Positions 18,821-27,688 of a DNA stretch of 53,509 nucleotides are shown here, piece after piece. Below the pieces are notes generated by a model. It saw only the letters and a list, made by a program, of their open reading frames with translations, was not told the origin of the DNA and ran no database searches. Positions within the stretch are counted from its first letter, which is position 1. Every line of letters starts with the position of its first letter. Source of the DNA: Candidatus Kuenenia stuttgartensis (GTDB lineage: Bacteria; Planctomycetota; Planctomycetia; Pirellulales; UBA1268); contig CALQRA010000005.1 of the NCBI GenBank assembly GCA_943332855.1, positions 1 to 53,509 on the forward strand, in the 5' to 3' direction. A program made the position numbers and the translations under genes.

Positions 18821-19298
18821 GAGTGTCTCGGACGGCGATCTCGGCGAACTGGATCGTGCTCGGTCGTGGTCGGTCTTCCGCCGCACCACCCTCGGGAGGG
18901 ATGGCACCTGGCGTTGACCCTGCGAATGACGGCACTGGCACGGGACAGACCGCCAACCGGCCCGCACCCCCCCGGAGGCATGAGCCACCAGCGGCACGTT
19001 GACCCGACGTTGGCAGCGAAAAACCCGGACCGACAGCATCGCAGGCACCATGACCCGCGGAATGCAGCCAGACGGCCGACGCCACACACGAACTGGTCGC
19101 CCGCCGAGCGACACGACCCACCAGGGAAACCTTCCCTGCGGACCGCACCACCCAACGGCGCTCCGGACTCCAGCAGCCACCTCCACGAGGCACAACCCGG
19201 AAGGGTAGGGGGAGGGGAGACGACTGTCAAGGAGCCTCCGTCCGCCCCGGGGGGGAGGGAGGGGGCGACAGCCCCTGCCGGTGCCACCACCGGGGCCG
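18821..19298. other. 478-base gap upstream of nusA without a gene
   Basis: Between nusA and the stop of the degenerate ketoacyl synthase gene I find no recognisable gene on either strand. Minus-strand open frames here are Gly/Ser/Cys/Arg-rich and resemble nothing known; RimP, the usual neighbour of NusA, is not among them. The region is G-rich on the minus strand and probably contains the nusA promoter and a long untranslated leader, but I could not identify a promoter, a terminator or a riboswitch. Confidence 0.6.
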
Positions 19299-20621
19299 TT
19301 ACGCACCGAGATTCCAACCGCCGATCACCACCGCACCAGCCTGCCCCTGGGGGGTGACCGACGAAGAAAGGAAGGAGGCCCCCGCCGGATCGCCGCTGAC
19401 CGCGGCCCGGATCGGACAGGCCGGATCGGGCGTCGTATGGTTGAGCAGCGGGAAAAGGGTGCCATGACGCAGCGCCCACAGGCTGGCGATGCACTCCACG
19501 ATCCCGCTGCCGGCGCCGAGGTTGCCGAAGTTGGCCTTGGCGGCCACCGTCGGGATCGCAGTCGCATCCGCGCCGAGGAGATCACCGAGGGCCTCGGCCT
19601 CACTCCGATCACCCCCCACCGTGCTCAAGCCGTGGGCATGGAGATGACCGGGGCGTCCCCCGGGCAGTTGCGCCATCCCGAGGGCCCGCGCCATCGCCAA
19701 GCCGAGGGCCTTCCGCCGCAGCCCGATGTTGAGTCGATCGGCGGCGTGGCGCGACGCATGCCCGAGGACCTCGCCGAGAATCGTCGCCCCGCGGCGCCGG
19801 GCGTGTTCGAGCTCCTCGAGGACGAGCACCGCTGCCCCCTCGCCCAGCACCATCCCGCTCCGGTGGCGGTCGAAGGGTCGGCTCCAGGTGGTCGGATCGT
19901 CGGGGCCGAAGGCCACCTGCTCGCTCTGCAGAGCGTGGACGGTCTTCATGGGGTGGATGCGCGTGCCGGTCGCCCCGGCAAGCATCACGTCGGCGGCGTT
20001 GCGCTGGATCGTCATCGTCGCCTCCCCGATGGCGACATGCCCACTGGCCTCGCGGAGGGTCAGCGAGTTGCTCGGGCCCCGGAGATCGTTGTAGATCGCG
20101 ATGTGGCTGGCGGGCATGTTGGGGAGATACTTGAGCAACCAGAGCGGATTGAGCAGCGGCATCCCGTCGACCGCCCAACGATCGAACTCGAAGGCCCCGT
20201 CGGGGCCCCGGCAGTTGGCGACCCCGGAAGTGAAGTCCTCCGGAAGCGTGAGCATGTAGTCCGACCCGAACACGCACCCGACCCGCTCCGGGACACGGTC
20301 CGCCCCCGACAGGCCGCAATCATGGAGCGCGCGCTGGGCCGCGGCGACGGCCATCTGGCTCTCCCGGCACATCACTTTGAGCCCCTTGCGGATCGCCTTC
20401 TTCGTCTCGGCCTCGAGCGGACCGAAGTTGTCGATCTCACCAGTGAAGCCGCGGGCTTCGGCGCCGTGGTGGAGCGGGAGGCCGGCGGTGGGGAACTGCT
20501 CGATCGGCCCGACGGCGCTGCGTCCGGCCACCAAGCCCCCCCACAGATCGTCAGGCGCCAGGCCGAGCGGTGAGACGAGCCCCACTCCGGTGACAACGAC
20601 ACGGCGGACGGAAGCGGTCAT
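19299..20621 (-). CDS. beta-ketoacyl synthase-like protein lacking catalytic residues (chain-length-factor-like)
   Basis: This 440-residue protein aligns by eye along its length with KAS II (FabF) enzymes, including [15 protein letters not shown] at the start and [20 protein letters not shown] in the middle. Two of three catalytic positions are changed. The active-site cysteine of TACAS is Glu191 (LREAS), the first histidine is kept (His330 in HAHGLST), and the second histidine is Asn367 (AKANFGN). The C-terminal FGFGG motif is also absent. Such loss is known in the chain-length factor (KS-beta) subunits of type II polyketide synthases, where Cys is usually Gln. It may therefore be a non-condensing partner of FabF; this is inference. 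The ATG at 20621 is 79 bases after the preceding gene's stop, and the gene is last in the fatty-acid run. Confidence 0.85.
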   Translation of the reverse strand: MTASVRRVVVTGVGLVSPLGLAPDDLWGGLVAGRSAVGPIEQFPTAGLPLHHGAEARGFTGEIDNFGPLEAETKKAIRKGLKVMCRESQMAVAAAQRALHDCGLSGADRVPERVGCVFGSDYMLTLPEDFTSGVANCRGPDGAFEFDRWAVDGMPLLNPLWLLKYLPNMPASHIAIYNDLRGPSNSLTLREASGHVAIGEATMTIQRNAADVMLAGATGTRIHPMKTVHALQSEQVAFGPDDPTTWSRPFDRHRSGMVLGEGAAVLVLEELEHARRRGATILGEVLGHASRHAADRLNIGLRRKALGLAMARALGMAQLPGGRPGHLHAHGLSTVGGDRSEAEALGDLLGADATAIPTVAAKANFGNLGAGSGIVECIASLWALRHGTLFPLLNHTTPDPACPIRAAVSGDPAGASFLSSSVTPQGQAGAVVIGGWNLGA

Positions 20622-20700
20622 GCGAGGTTCCTCGGGGCGATGGCGTCCTCCCCATGCCGTCGGCACGGACATGCGGCGATCAGCAGGGCAGCCGGATTCA

Positions 20701-21699
20701 TCAGGGCGACCCGCGGAGCCTGGGCTCCACAAAGACCACCACATCGGTTCGCTTGGCATCGGCCAGCAGTGCCGCCGAACCGGCGGTATTGTTGCCCGGC
20801 ACCGGCCACGGCACCAACCCCAGCCCGACGACGAGGACCTGCGTCGTCGGCCAGCGGAACCGCTCGCCGATGCGGACGGCCGAGACCTGCGGGACCTCAA
20901 TCTGGGAACGCTGCCGGTCGGGCGTGGGGAGCGTGACCGGCACGATCGCCATCCGCTCGATCTGGTCGATACGGCAGCGGAGGACCGCCTCGACGGCGCT
21001 GCCATCCCGGGTGAGGAGCGGCTGGACGTCGAGCGTGATCCCCTCGTCGCAGGCCGCCGGCAAGGTCTGCCACCCTGGGGCCACCGATGACGGCTGGATT
21101 TCCTGGACATACGGCCGTTTCCGCCCGCCGGCGAGGACCGCGGGGAGGCCGTTGGCCGCCTGAACCGCGCCGGTGGGGAGCTCAGCACAGTCGCCGCGGC
21201 GACGGAACATCGCCAGGAGTGTGGCCGCCTCCTCGCGCGACATGATCCAGGCCTGGACGCCGGGCGTGGCCGCTGGAATCCCGTGGAGGAGCGCGCGGGC
21301 GTCGTTCCGCCACGACGGAGTGCCCACCCCCATCACCCTGACGGAGAAGCGATGGGGCGTGTCGGCCGCGGTGGTGAAGCGGGCGACAATCTCCCCGACG
21401 CGCTCCTGCATCTGAGCTTGATGGAACACCACCAGCCGGTTCTCGTCGGCCGAGAGCGATGCCGGCACGACGCCGTGCCAGGCGGCATAGCCCGTCTCCT
21501 GGAGCACCCAGTCGACGATGTACTTCTGGCTCCCCGGCCCGGCCTGTCTGACCCACGGTGAGATGTCGTGGGATGCGAGGGTCTGGCCCGCCTCGGCCGG
21601 CAGTTGGGCCAGTGACTCGCTCACCCGGAGCCCGAGCAGGATCGAGAGCAGGATCGAGATCCAAGCCGTGACGCGGATGGGAGGAGAGCGATGAGCCAT
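20701..21699 (-). CDS. exported protein with a secretin-like C-terminal region
   Basis: This 332-residue protein has an N-terminal signal peptide (hydrophobic about residues 11-27, then VSESLAQ). The C-terminal part resembles the beta-barrel signature region of secretins: an EGITLDVQPLLTRDGSAVE segment, a series of short beta strands, then TTQVLVVGLGLVP, which recalls the TxVxVxDGQTxxxGGL motif. It lacks the length of a full secretin, so an accessory protein is more likely; this is a weak similarity by eye. The ATG at 21699 follows an in-frame extension (from 21843) that contains no good signal. It lies between fabF and the degenerate ketoacyl synthase on the same strand, with 148 and 79 bases on either side. 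I can assign no function. Confidence 0.6.
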   Translation of the reverse strand: MAHRSPPIRVTAWISILLSILLGLRVSESLAQLPAEAGQTLASHDISPWVRQAGPGSQKYIVDWVLQETGYAAWHGVVPASLSADENRLVVFHQAQMQERVGEIVARFTTAADTPHRFSVRVMGVGTPSWRNDARALLHGIPAATPGVQAWIMSREEAATLLAMFRRRGDCAELPTGAVQAANGLPAVLAGGRKRPYVQEIQPSSVAPGWQTLPAACDEGITLDVQPLLTRDGSAVEAVLRCRIDQIERMAIVPVTLPTPDRQRSQIEVPQVSAVRIGERFRWPTTQVLVVGLGLVPWPVPGNNTAGSAALLADAKRTDVVVFVEPRLRGSP

Positions 21700-21847
21700 C
21701 AAAAGGCCCCCGGGGGAGCGAGCCGCACGCGTCCGGGCGAAACCGCCCGGGCCGCAGCCAAGCAGACCATCAACGGAGGGGGAGGGTAGGGGGCCCGTGG
21801 TGCCCGCAGCAAGCCGAATCGCCGCCGTCACCGGGCGGATCACGAGG

Positions 21848-23089
21848 CTATTTCAGCCGCGCGAGCACGAGCGAGGCGTTGTGGCCGCCGAACCCGAAGC
21901 TGTTGCTCATGGCCACGTCGACATGGGCCTGCCGGGCAAACCGCGGGACATAATCGAGATCGCAGTCAGGATCGGGGGTCTCGAGATTGATCGTCGGGGC
22001 GATGACCCCGCGGGCGATCGTCAGCGCGCAGACCACCAACTCGATGCCACCGCTGGCACCGAGCGTGTGCCCCAACTGGCTCTTCGTGCTCGAGACCGCC
22101 AAGCGGAAGGCGTGCGCGCCGAAGACCCGCTTCATCGCCACCGTCTCCGCCTTGTCACCCAGCGGGGTGCTCGTGCCGTGGGCGTTGACATATTCGATCC
22201 GATCGGGCCCGAGACCGGCGTCCTCCAGCGCCATCGACATGGCCCGTGCCGCGCCACGCCCCTCTTCGTCGGGCTGGGTGATGTGACCGGCATCGCCGCT
22301 CGCCCCGTAGCCCATCAATTCGCCGTAGATCCTCGCGCCGCGCCGGCGGGCGTGCTCGAACTCTTCGAGAACCACAACGCCGGCCCCCTCGGCGAGCACG
22401 AAGCCGTCTCGGTCGGCATCGAACGGACGGCTCGCCCGCTGCGGATCGTCAGTCCGGAACGAGAGGGCGCGCATGTTTTGGAAGCCGGCCAGCCCCATGG
22501 GCGTCAGCGCCGCCTCGCTCCCCCCCGTCAACATCACGTCGGCATCGCCGCTTTGAATCGACCGGAGAGCGCAGCCGATTGAGTTGCCAGCGCTGGCGCA
22601 GGCCGTGGCAACGGCGAAATTCGGACCCTTGAGCCCGTACATGCTCGACACATGACCGCTGCCAGAGTTGACCATCAGCTTGGGGATCGTGAACGGCGAG
22701 ACCTTGTCGATGCCCTTCGTGAGCAGCCGCTCGTGCTGCGTCTCGAATTCCGACAGTCCGCCGATCCCCGACCCGATGACGACCCCGCAGCGGTAGGGAT
22801 CCTCGCGCGAAAAGTCGATCCCCGAGTCGGTCACGGCGTCGGCTGCCGACGCCATGGCGAACTGCGTGAACCGGTCGAGGCGCCGCAGATCCTTCGGGCT
22901 CGCGATCCCTTGCTCCTCGGCCTTCCAGGGAACCTCGCCGGCGAACTGGATCTTGAATCCGCTCACGTCAAAGAGCGTGATCGGACCGACCCCACTGTCC
23001 CCACGGACGAGGCGTTCCCAGAAGATTTCCATCGGCCGGCCAAGGGATGTGACGACTCCCAAGCCGGTAACGACCGCGCGGCGTTTCAT
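21848..23089 (-). CDS. fabF: beta-ketoacyl-ACP synthase II
   Basis: FabF condenses malonyl-ACP with acyl-ACP in fatty acid elongation. The 413-residue protein is full length. Catalytic residues are all present: Cys164 (TACASAGNS), His304 (VNAHGTSTPLGD) and His341 (KSQLGHTLGASGG). The C-terminal SFGFGGHNAS motif is intact. The ATG at 23089 gives MKRRAVVTGLGVVTSLG. It begins 11 bases after the acpP stop, so the two are probably co-translated. Its intact active site is the direct contrast to the degenerate homologue two genes downstream. Confidence 0.97.
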   Translation of the reverse strand: MKRRAVVTGLGVVTSLGRPMEIFWERLVRGDSGVGPITLFDVSGFKIQFAGEVPWKAEEQGIASPKDLRRLDRFTQFAMASAADAVTDSGIDFSREDPYRCGVVIGSGIGGLSEFETQHERLLTKGIDKVSPFTIPKLMVNSGSGHVSSMYGLKGPNFAVATACASAGNSIGCALRSIQSGDADVMLTGGSEAALTPMGLAGFQNMRALSFRTDDPQRASRPFDADRDGFVLAEGAGVVVLEEFEHARRRGARIYGELMGYGASGDAGHITQPDEEGRGAARAMSMALEDAGLGPDRIEYVNAHGTSTPLGDKAETVAMKRVFGAHAFRLAVSSTKSQLGHTLGASGGIELVVCALTIARGVIAPTINLETPDPDCDLDYVPRFARQAHVDVAMSNSFGFGGHNASLVLARLK

Positions 23090-23100
23090 GGAACGCCCCG

Positions 23101-23337
23101 TCAGGACTGGTGCTTCTCGATGAACTCAACCGCCTGACCCACCGTCTGGATCTTTTCGGCAGCGTCATCGGGAATGTTGATCTCGAACTCTTCCTCGAGT
23201 TCCATCACCAACTCGACGGTGTCGAGAGAGTCGGCACCGAGGTCGCTGATAAACGACGTCTCGGCGGTGATGTTCTCCTTGCTGACCCCCAGTTGAGACG
23301 AGACGATCTCGATCACGCGGTCTTGGACGGAAGCCAC
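23101..23337 (-). CDS. acpP: acyl carrier protein
   Basis: ACP carries growing acyl chains on a 4'-phosphopantetheine arm. The product is 78 residues, acidic, with the attachment serine in [14 protein letters not shown] and the family ending [21 protein letters not shown] chose GTG at 23337 because it gives the expected short N-terminus ([18 protein letters not shown]), and a GGGAGGA site lies eight bases upstream. An in-frame ATG at 23382 would add 15 residues not seen in ACPs. fabF follows 11 bases later. A promoter candidate lies 260 bases upstream. Confidence 0.97.
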   Translation of the reverse strand: MASVQDRVIEIVSSQLGVSKENITAETSFISDLGADSLDTVELVMELEEEFEINIPDDAAEKIQTVGQAVEFIEKHQS

Positions 23338-23714
23338 CTTATGAATCCTCCCGGCGCGACACCCCAGAGGGAGCCGGCCCAACGGAACGGGTCAAAACGG
23401 ATGAATACGCGAGTTTGTGAAGAAGCAGTGTCCTGGGGCGACGCGTGCGATCCCAGGAAGTGTCGGACCGTGACGCCCGATCACTGAAATTGTGTCGCGG
23501 GGGCCATTTCCCCACAACCTTTCGGGAGTGTTTTCGGAGCCGGCCAACCCGCACCGAGCGAGCACCGTCTCGAATATCGGCCGAGTTCGGCACGGTCGCC
23601 GAAGATATACCTGCTCCGCCCCCAGAATGTCCAGACCGAACGAACGCACTTGTCCCCCCAGCCTACCAGCAGATCCTGCGGGCCCCCCAAGGGAGGTTGG
23701 AGAGGACGCCGCGA
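23338..23714. other. 377-base fabG-acpP gap, probable acpP promoter and leader
   Basis: No gene is seen on either strand between the fabG stop and the acpP start. A plausible minus-strand promoter lies at 23604-23633 (see separate entry), leaving a leader of roughly 260 bases. This is long for a housekeeping gene, and I see no strong terminator-like hairpin in it. This gap splits the fatty-acid genes into rpmF-fabD-fabG and acpP-fabF units. Confidence 0.5.
23604..23633 (-). promoter_or_regulatory. putative sigma-70-type promoter for acpP-fabF
   Basis: On the minus strand, TGGACA (23633-23628, five of six to TTGACA) and TATATC (23609-23604) are separated by 18 bases. The element faces acpP. 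This is motif recognition only. Confidence 0.4.
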
Positions 23715-24503
23715 TCAACCGATCATCCCCCCGTCGACGGTCAGAACCTGGGCCGTCACGTAGGCCGAAGACGGGGCCGCGAGGAACAGCACCGCCTCGG
23801 CCACCTCCCACGGCTCGCCGATCCGCTTGGCGGGGACCCGCTTCTTCACCTCCTCAAGCACCAGTGGGCCGAGCGCCGCGGTCATCTCGCTGGCGATGAA
23901 GCCCGGCGCCACGGCGTTGACGGTCACCTTCCGGCCGGCGAGCTCCTTGGCCACCGTCCGCGTCATGCCGATCAGCCCGGCCTTCGACGCGGAGTAGTTG
24001 GCCTGCCCCGGATTGCCGATCTGGCCGACGACACTCGCCACATTGATGATCCTCCCGTAGCGCTGCTGCATCATCGGCCGGCTCACGGCCCGCATGAAGA
24101 GGAACGGCCCGCGGAGATTCGTGGCAATGACCTCGTCCCACTCCTCGTCGCTCATCCGCGGGAGGAGCGTGTCGCGGGTGACGCCGGCGTTGTTGACGAG
24201 GATGTCGACGCGGCCGAACTTGGCGACTGTCGAATCGACCACGGCAGCGACGCTGTCCGCCTTGGAGACGTCGCAGGAAAACTCCTCTGCGGCGCCACCG
24301 GCCGCGCGGATGGCGGCCGCCACGGCGGCGATCTTGCTGGCATTACGGGCCACGAGGGCGACGGTCGCCCCGTTGGCGGCGAGCGTCTCGGCGATCGCTC
24401 GGCCGATCCCCTGCGAGGCACCGGTGACGATCGCCACCTGCCCCGACAGATCGACCTTCAACCGTGCCGCGACCGCGTCTTTGGCTTCCGTGCTCCTACC
24501 CAT
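23715..24503 (-). CDS. fabG: 3-oxoacyl-ACP reductase
   Basis: FabG reduces 3-oxoacyl-ACP with NADPH. The 262-residue SDR protein has the nucleotide-binding TGASQGIG (residues 27-34), NNAG (104-107), and the catalytic Ser157, Tyr170 and Lys174 in the YSASK motif. The ending VTAQVLTVDGGMIG is typical. I chose ATG at 24503, which has a GAGGAGG site about seven bases upstream and gives an N-terminal extension of only about 18 residues before the SDR fold. It follows fabD by 59 bases. Confidence 0.97.
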   Translation of the reverse strand: MGRSTEAKDAVAARLKVDLSGQVAIVTGASQGIGRAIAETLAANGATVALVARNASKIAAVAAAIRAAGGAAEEFSCDVSKADSVAAVVDSTVAKFGRVDILVNNAGVTRDTLLPRMSDEEWDEVIATNLRGPFLFMRAVSRPMMQQRYGRIINVASVVGQIGNPGQANYSASKAGLIGMTRTVAKELAGRKVTVNAVAPGFIASEMTAALGPLVLEEVKKRVPAKRIGEPWEVAEAVLFLAAPSSAYVTAQVLTVDGGMIG

Positions 24504-24562
24504 GGCAATCCTCCTCAGTGAGTGGTGTGGTGTGGGCCCGGCGGGCTGGCAGTCCCCGCCGA

Positions 24563-25552
24563 TCAGTCGATCACTCCGGAGCAGGGGACACTCCGATCGA
24601 TCCGCTTGGCGAGTCCCCGCAGCACGCGCCCCGGCCCGACCTCCCAGAGGGCACGGACGCCGAATCCGCCGATATCGCCAGCCGCCAGAAGGCATTCCAT
24701 CGAGCCCTGCCATTCGACGACCCCGACGACCTGGCGGGCCAGGAGGCGGCGGATCTCCTCTGGATCGGTATGCGGCCGCGCATCGACATTGCTCACGACG
24801 GGGATCCGCGGCGGGCGGATCGGCGTCCGCCCCAGGGCCGCGGCGAGTTCCGCCACCGCCGGTTGCATGAGCTTGGTGTGGAACGCGCCGGCGACGCCGA
24901 GCGTGACACACTTCATCGCCCCGGCGGCGGTCGCGACATCGCGGAGCCGTTCGCAGGCGGCGGTGCTCCCAGAAGCGACGACGTTCCCGGGGCAGAGCAC
25001 GTTGGCGATCTCGAGGACATCCTCCCCGCGGACCTCGTCGCAGAGCCCTGCGATCCGCTCCCGGTCGAGCCCGAGGACGGCGACCATCGATCCCGGGCGT
25101 GCCTCTGCACAGGCCTGCATCGCCCGGCCGCGGACAGCGACGAGGCGGACGGCATCTTCGAAGTCGATCGCGCCGGCAAACACCAGCGCCGTGTACTCCC
25201 CGAGCGACAACCCGGCCGTGACAACCGCCGCATCGACCGGGCACCCCCCGGAAGAGTCGGCGTGACGGGCCCGCAGCACCTCGAGCAGCGCCAGGCTCGT
25301 GACAAGGATCGCCGGTTGGCTGACCGCGGTGGTGTCGAGGGAGGGGGCAGGGCCTGTTCGGCAGATCTCTGCCAGATCGTAGCCGAGGAGGTCGGCGGCG
25401 CGCTCGAAGAGCCGGGCGGCCGACGGATGACCGTCGATCCAGTCCCCGAGCATCCCAACTGCCTGCGCACCTTGGCCTGGAAAAAGGACGGCGACCGCCG
25501 GTCCACCGCCGCCGGGCTTTACGGCATCGCCACCATCAACGGGGCGGGCCAA
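24563..25552 (-). CDS. fabD: malonyl-CoA:ACP transacylase
   Basis: FabD loads malonyl groups onto ACP. The 329-residue protein shows LFPGQGAQAVGM near residues 23-34, the nucleophile serine in AGLSLGEYTAL, and the histidine in GAFHTKLM. The start appears to be TTG at 25552, three bases after the rpmF stop (TGA GCG TTG). An in-frame stop lies just upstream, and no ATG or GTG occurs before the PGQG motif, so this unusual start is close to forced. The tight spacing suggests translational coupling to rpmF. Confidence 0.94.
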   Translation of the reverse strand: MARPVDGGDAVKPGGGGPAVAVLFPGQGAQAVGMLGDWIDGHPSAARLFERAADLLGYDLAEICRTGPAPSLDTTAVSQPAILVTSLALLEVLRARHADSSGGCPVDAAVVTAGLSLGEYTALVFAGAIDFEDAVRLVAVRGRAMQACAEARPGSMVAVLGLDRERIAGLCDEVRGEDVLEIANVLCPGNVVASGSTAACERLRDVATAAGAMKCVTLGVAGAFHTKLMQPAVAELAAALGRTPIRPPRIPVVSNVDARPHTDPEEIRRLLARQVVGVVEWQGSMECLLAAGDIGGFGVRALWEVGPGRVLRGLAKRIDRSVPCSGVID

Positions 25553-25555
25553 CGC

Positions 25556-25735
25556 TCATTCCTCGGTCTTGAGAACCGGGCGGCCCATGTAATGGCCACA
25601 CGTTCCACAGACGTGGTGGGTCGGCACGGCCTTTCCGCAGTTCGAACAGAAAGTCAGTTGACGGGGCGTCAGAAAGTCGTGCGCCCGCCGGGAGCGGGTC
25701 TTTTGGTTTGATTGGCGGCGTTTAGGGACGGCCAT
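25556..25735 (-). CDS. rpmF: 50S ribosomal protein L32
   Basis: L32 is a small ribosomal protein of the large subunit. This 59-residue form begins MAVPKRRQSNQKTRSRRAHD and carries two Cys pairs, CSNC and CGTC, a zinc-ribbon version. The ATG is at 25735 and the TGA at 25558-25556, directly before the fabD TTG. A promoter with TTGACC and TACATT lies 30-60 bases upstream. It is short enough to be missed by length-filtered gene finding. In many bacteria rpmF precedes plsX and fabH, which are absent here. Confidence 0.96.
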   Translation of the reverse strand: MAVPKRRQSNQKTRSRRAHDFLTPRQLTFCSNCGKAVPTHHVCGTCGHYMGRPVLKTEE

Positions 25736-25772
25736 GAAATCACCTTGGGGACCGGGTCGAGTCGAGCCCGAA

Positions 25773-25802
25773 AATGTAGCCGCACCGGGGGTTGTGGGTC
25801 AA
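25773..25802 (-). promoter_or_regulatory. putative sigma-70-type promoter for rpmF-fabD-fabG
   Basis: On the minus strand TTGACC (25802-25797) and TACATT (25778-25773) are separated by 18 bases. Transcription would start about 30 bases before the rpmF ATG. This is the best promoter match I found in the window. Confidence 0.55.
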
Positions 25803-25935
25803 TCGCCCCTTCGCAGCCCCGACGCCCCTCGGGCTGGCGGCCGCCGCCGAGAGCCCGGTCCGCCCGGGGAGCGGCGACTCCGCCGAGATTCTCCCGGCCT
25901 CCGGCCCCCCGCTCGACCGCAACTTTTCCCCGGCT

Positions 25936-26961
25936 TTAGAACAACCGCGTCTGGCTGCCTCCCGCCGGGAACCCCCCCAAGTGCTCCTCCCCACGGGGGG
26001 TGAGCTTGCGCCCCCGCGGAGTGCGGACGACGAGCTCGCAGCGGAGGAGGAACGGCTCGACGTCGTCCTCGAGCGTGTCGGTGGCGCTGCTCATCGTGTG
26101 GGCGATGGCCTCGATCCCCACCGGCCCGCCGCCGAACACCCGCAGGATCGTCTCCAGGTAGCGGCGGTCGAACCCGTCGAGTCCGAGCCCGTCAATCCCC
26201 TGCATACCGAGGGCGGTGCGGGCGATGGCCAGATCGAGCGTCCCCTCGGCCCGGCTCGTGGAATAGTCGCGGATCCAGCGGAGCCGATTGTTTGCCAGAC
26301 GCGGCGTTCCCCGGCTGCGCTGCGCGATCTCGTCGGCCGTCGCGTCATCCATCGGCATCGAGAGTTTCGCGGCTGAACGACGGACGATCTCCGCGAGATC
26401 CTCCGGGGGATAGAAATCGAGGTGCTCGCGCATCTGGAAGCGATCGCGCAACGGTGCCGAGAGAAGGCCGGGGCGGGTCGTCGCGCCGACGAGGGTGAAG
26501 GGACGCAGCGGCATGTTGATCGTCCGCGCCGCCACGCCATCGCCGAGGGTGATGTCGATGCGGAAGTCCTCCATTGCCGGATAGAGGAACTCCTCGACGG
26601 CGATCGGGAGGCGGTGGATTTCGTCGATGAACAGCACCGACCCCTCGGCGGCGTTGCTCAAATAGGGGAGGAGATCCTTCGGGGCGGCCAGCGCCGCGCC
26701 GCTGGCGATCTGGAGCGTCGTCCCCAGTTCGCGGGGAATGCAGGTGGCAAACGTCGTCTTCCCCAGCCCCGGAGGGCCGTCGAGGAGGATGTGGCCGAGC
26801 ACCTCCCCGCGCTTCTGGGAGGCATCGACGGCGATCATCAGGCGCTCGTAGACATCCCGCTGCCCGACCATGTCGGCCATGCGTGTCGGCCGCAGGGCGC
26901 GATCCTCACCGCTGGGCGGTTCTTCGTCACCTCGGATCGTCGGCTCGCGGTAACTGCTCAT
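25936..26961 (-). CDS. ruvB: Holliday junction branch-migration helicase RuvB
   Basis: RuvB is the hexameric AAA+ motor that drives branch migration with RuvA. The 341-residue protein has Walker A GPPGLGKTTF (about residues 63-72), Walker B LFIDEIHRL (about 110-118), sensor 1 LVGATTRPG and the C-terminal winged-helix region ending in GFPAGGSQTRLF. The ATG at 26961 has a GGGAGGA site eight bases upstream. It lies 100 bases after ruvA, in the order ruvC-ruvA-ruvB, and has no LexA-like operator that I can recognise. Confidence 0.97.
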   Translation of the reverse strand: MSSYREPTIRGDEEPPSGEDRALRPTRMADMVGQRDVYERLMIAVDASQKRGEVLGHILLDGPPGLGKTTFATCIPRELGTTLQIASGAALAAPKDLLPYLSNAAEGSVLFIDEIHRLPIAVEEFLYPAMEDFRIDITLGDGVAARTINMPLRPFTLVGATTRPGLLSAPLRDRFQMREHLDFYPPEDLAEIVRRSAAKLSMPMDDATADEIAQRSRGTPRLANNRLRWIRDYSTSRAEGTLDLAIARTALGMQGIDGLGLDGFDRRYLETILRVFGGGPVGIEAIAHTMSSATDTLEDDVEPFLLRCELVVRTPRGRKLTPRGEEHLGGFPAGGSQTRLF

Positions 26962-27061
26962 CCGTCCAGTCCTCCCGGGAAGCCGTCAGCCTACCACGCG
27001 GCCCCGGGTTGTGCGGCATCGGCGGCGGGGATCGCCTCCGACCACCAGTTCCCCCGGAACG

Positions 27062-27688
27062 TCAGCGTGGCTTGTGCATCGATCGGTAGATGACCTCGAG
27101 GGCTTCCTGCACATCCTTGACCTTCTTCTTCTCGCCCCGGAGCGCGTCGCAGAGCCGGCGGGCATCGGTCTCGGAATGCCCGAGCGAGCGGAGCACTTCG
27201 AAGGTCTCGGCAAGGACATCCCCTGCGGCGGCGGCCGTGGGCGTTTCGCGGCCCACCAGGAGGGCGAACTTGGGCATCCGTCGGCGGAGCTTGGCGATCA
27301 TCCGTTCGGCCGTGGCCGCGCCAATTCCGGGGAGCGTGGAGAGGGCAGCGGCATCTTGCTCCTCGATCGCCCGGGCGATCTCGCCGACCGGGCGGACCAT
27401 CGCGCGGAGGGCCTTGCGCACGCCGACCCCGTCGACTTCGCAGATGAGGTCGAAGAATTCCCGCTCCACCTCGGAGAGGAATCCGACCAGCCTGGGGACG
27501 AGGTTGCCGCGGCCGGGGGTCCCTTCGAGGAACTCGAGGGTGTGGAGGGTGACCGTCTGCCCCCCCTTCGTCTGCAGGTCGCGGCGGACCAGTTCCGGGA
27601 CGAGGACTTCATGCACGACCGGCCCGATCGTCAGTTCGAGCGAGCCGATTTCGACCGCCCCGAGCGTTCCTGTGAGCCGCTTGATCAT
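27062..27688 (-). CDS. ruvA: Holliday junction DNA-binding protein RuvA
   Basis: RuvA binds four-way junctions and loads RuvB. The 208-residue protein has the N-terminal OB domain (about 1-65), the paired HhH region (LPGIGAATAERMIAKLRRRM) and a C-terminal domain III (SLGHSETDARRLCDAL). The ATG at 27688 overlaps the ruvC stop by four bases (ATGA), so the two are probably translated together. Confidence 0.95.
   Translation of the reverse strand: MIKRLTGTLGAVEIGSLELTIGPVVHEVLVPELVRRDLQTKGGQTVTLHTLEFLEGTPGRGNLVPRLVGFLSEVEREFFDLICEVDGVGVRKALRAMVRPVGEIARAIEEQDAAALSTLPGIGAATAERMIAKLRRRMPKFALLVGRETPTAAAAGDVLAETFEVLRSLGHSETDARRLCDALRGEKKKVKDVQEALEVIYRSMHKPR

Noticed and set aside
18810-19193. Possible RimP gene upstream of nusA on the minus strand
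   Set aside because: The translation is Ser/Gly/Cys/Arg-rich with no RimP motif and is too short for a good match.
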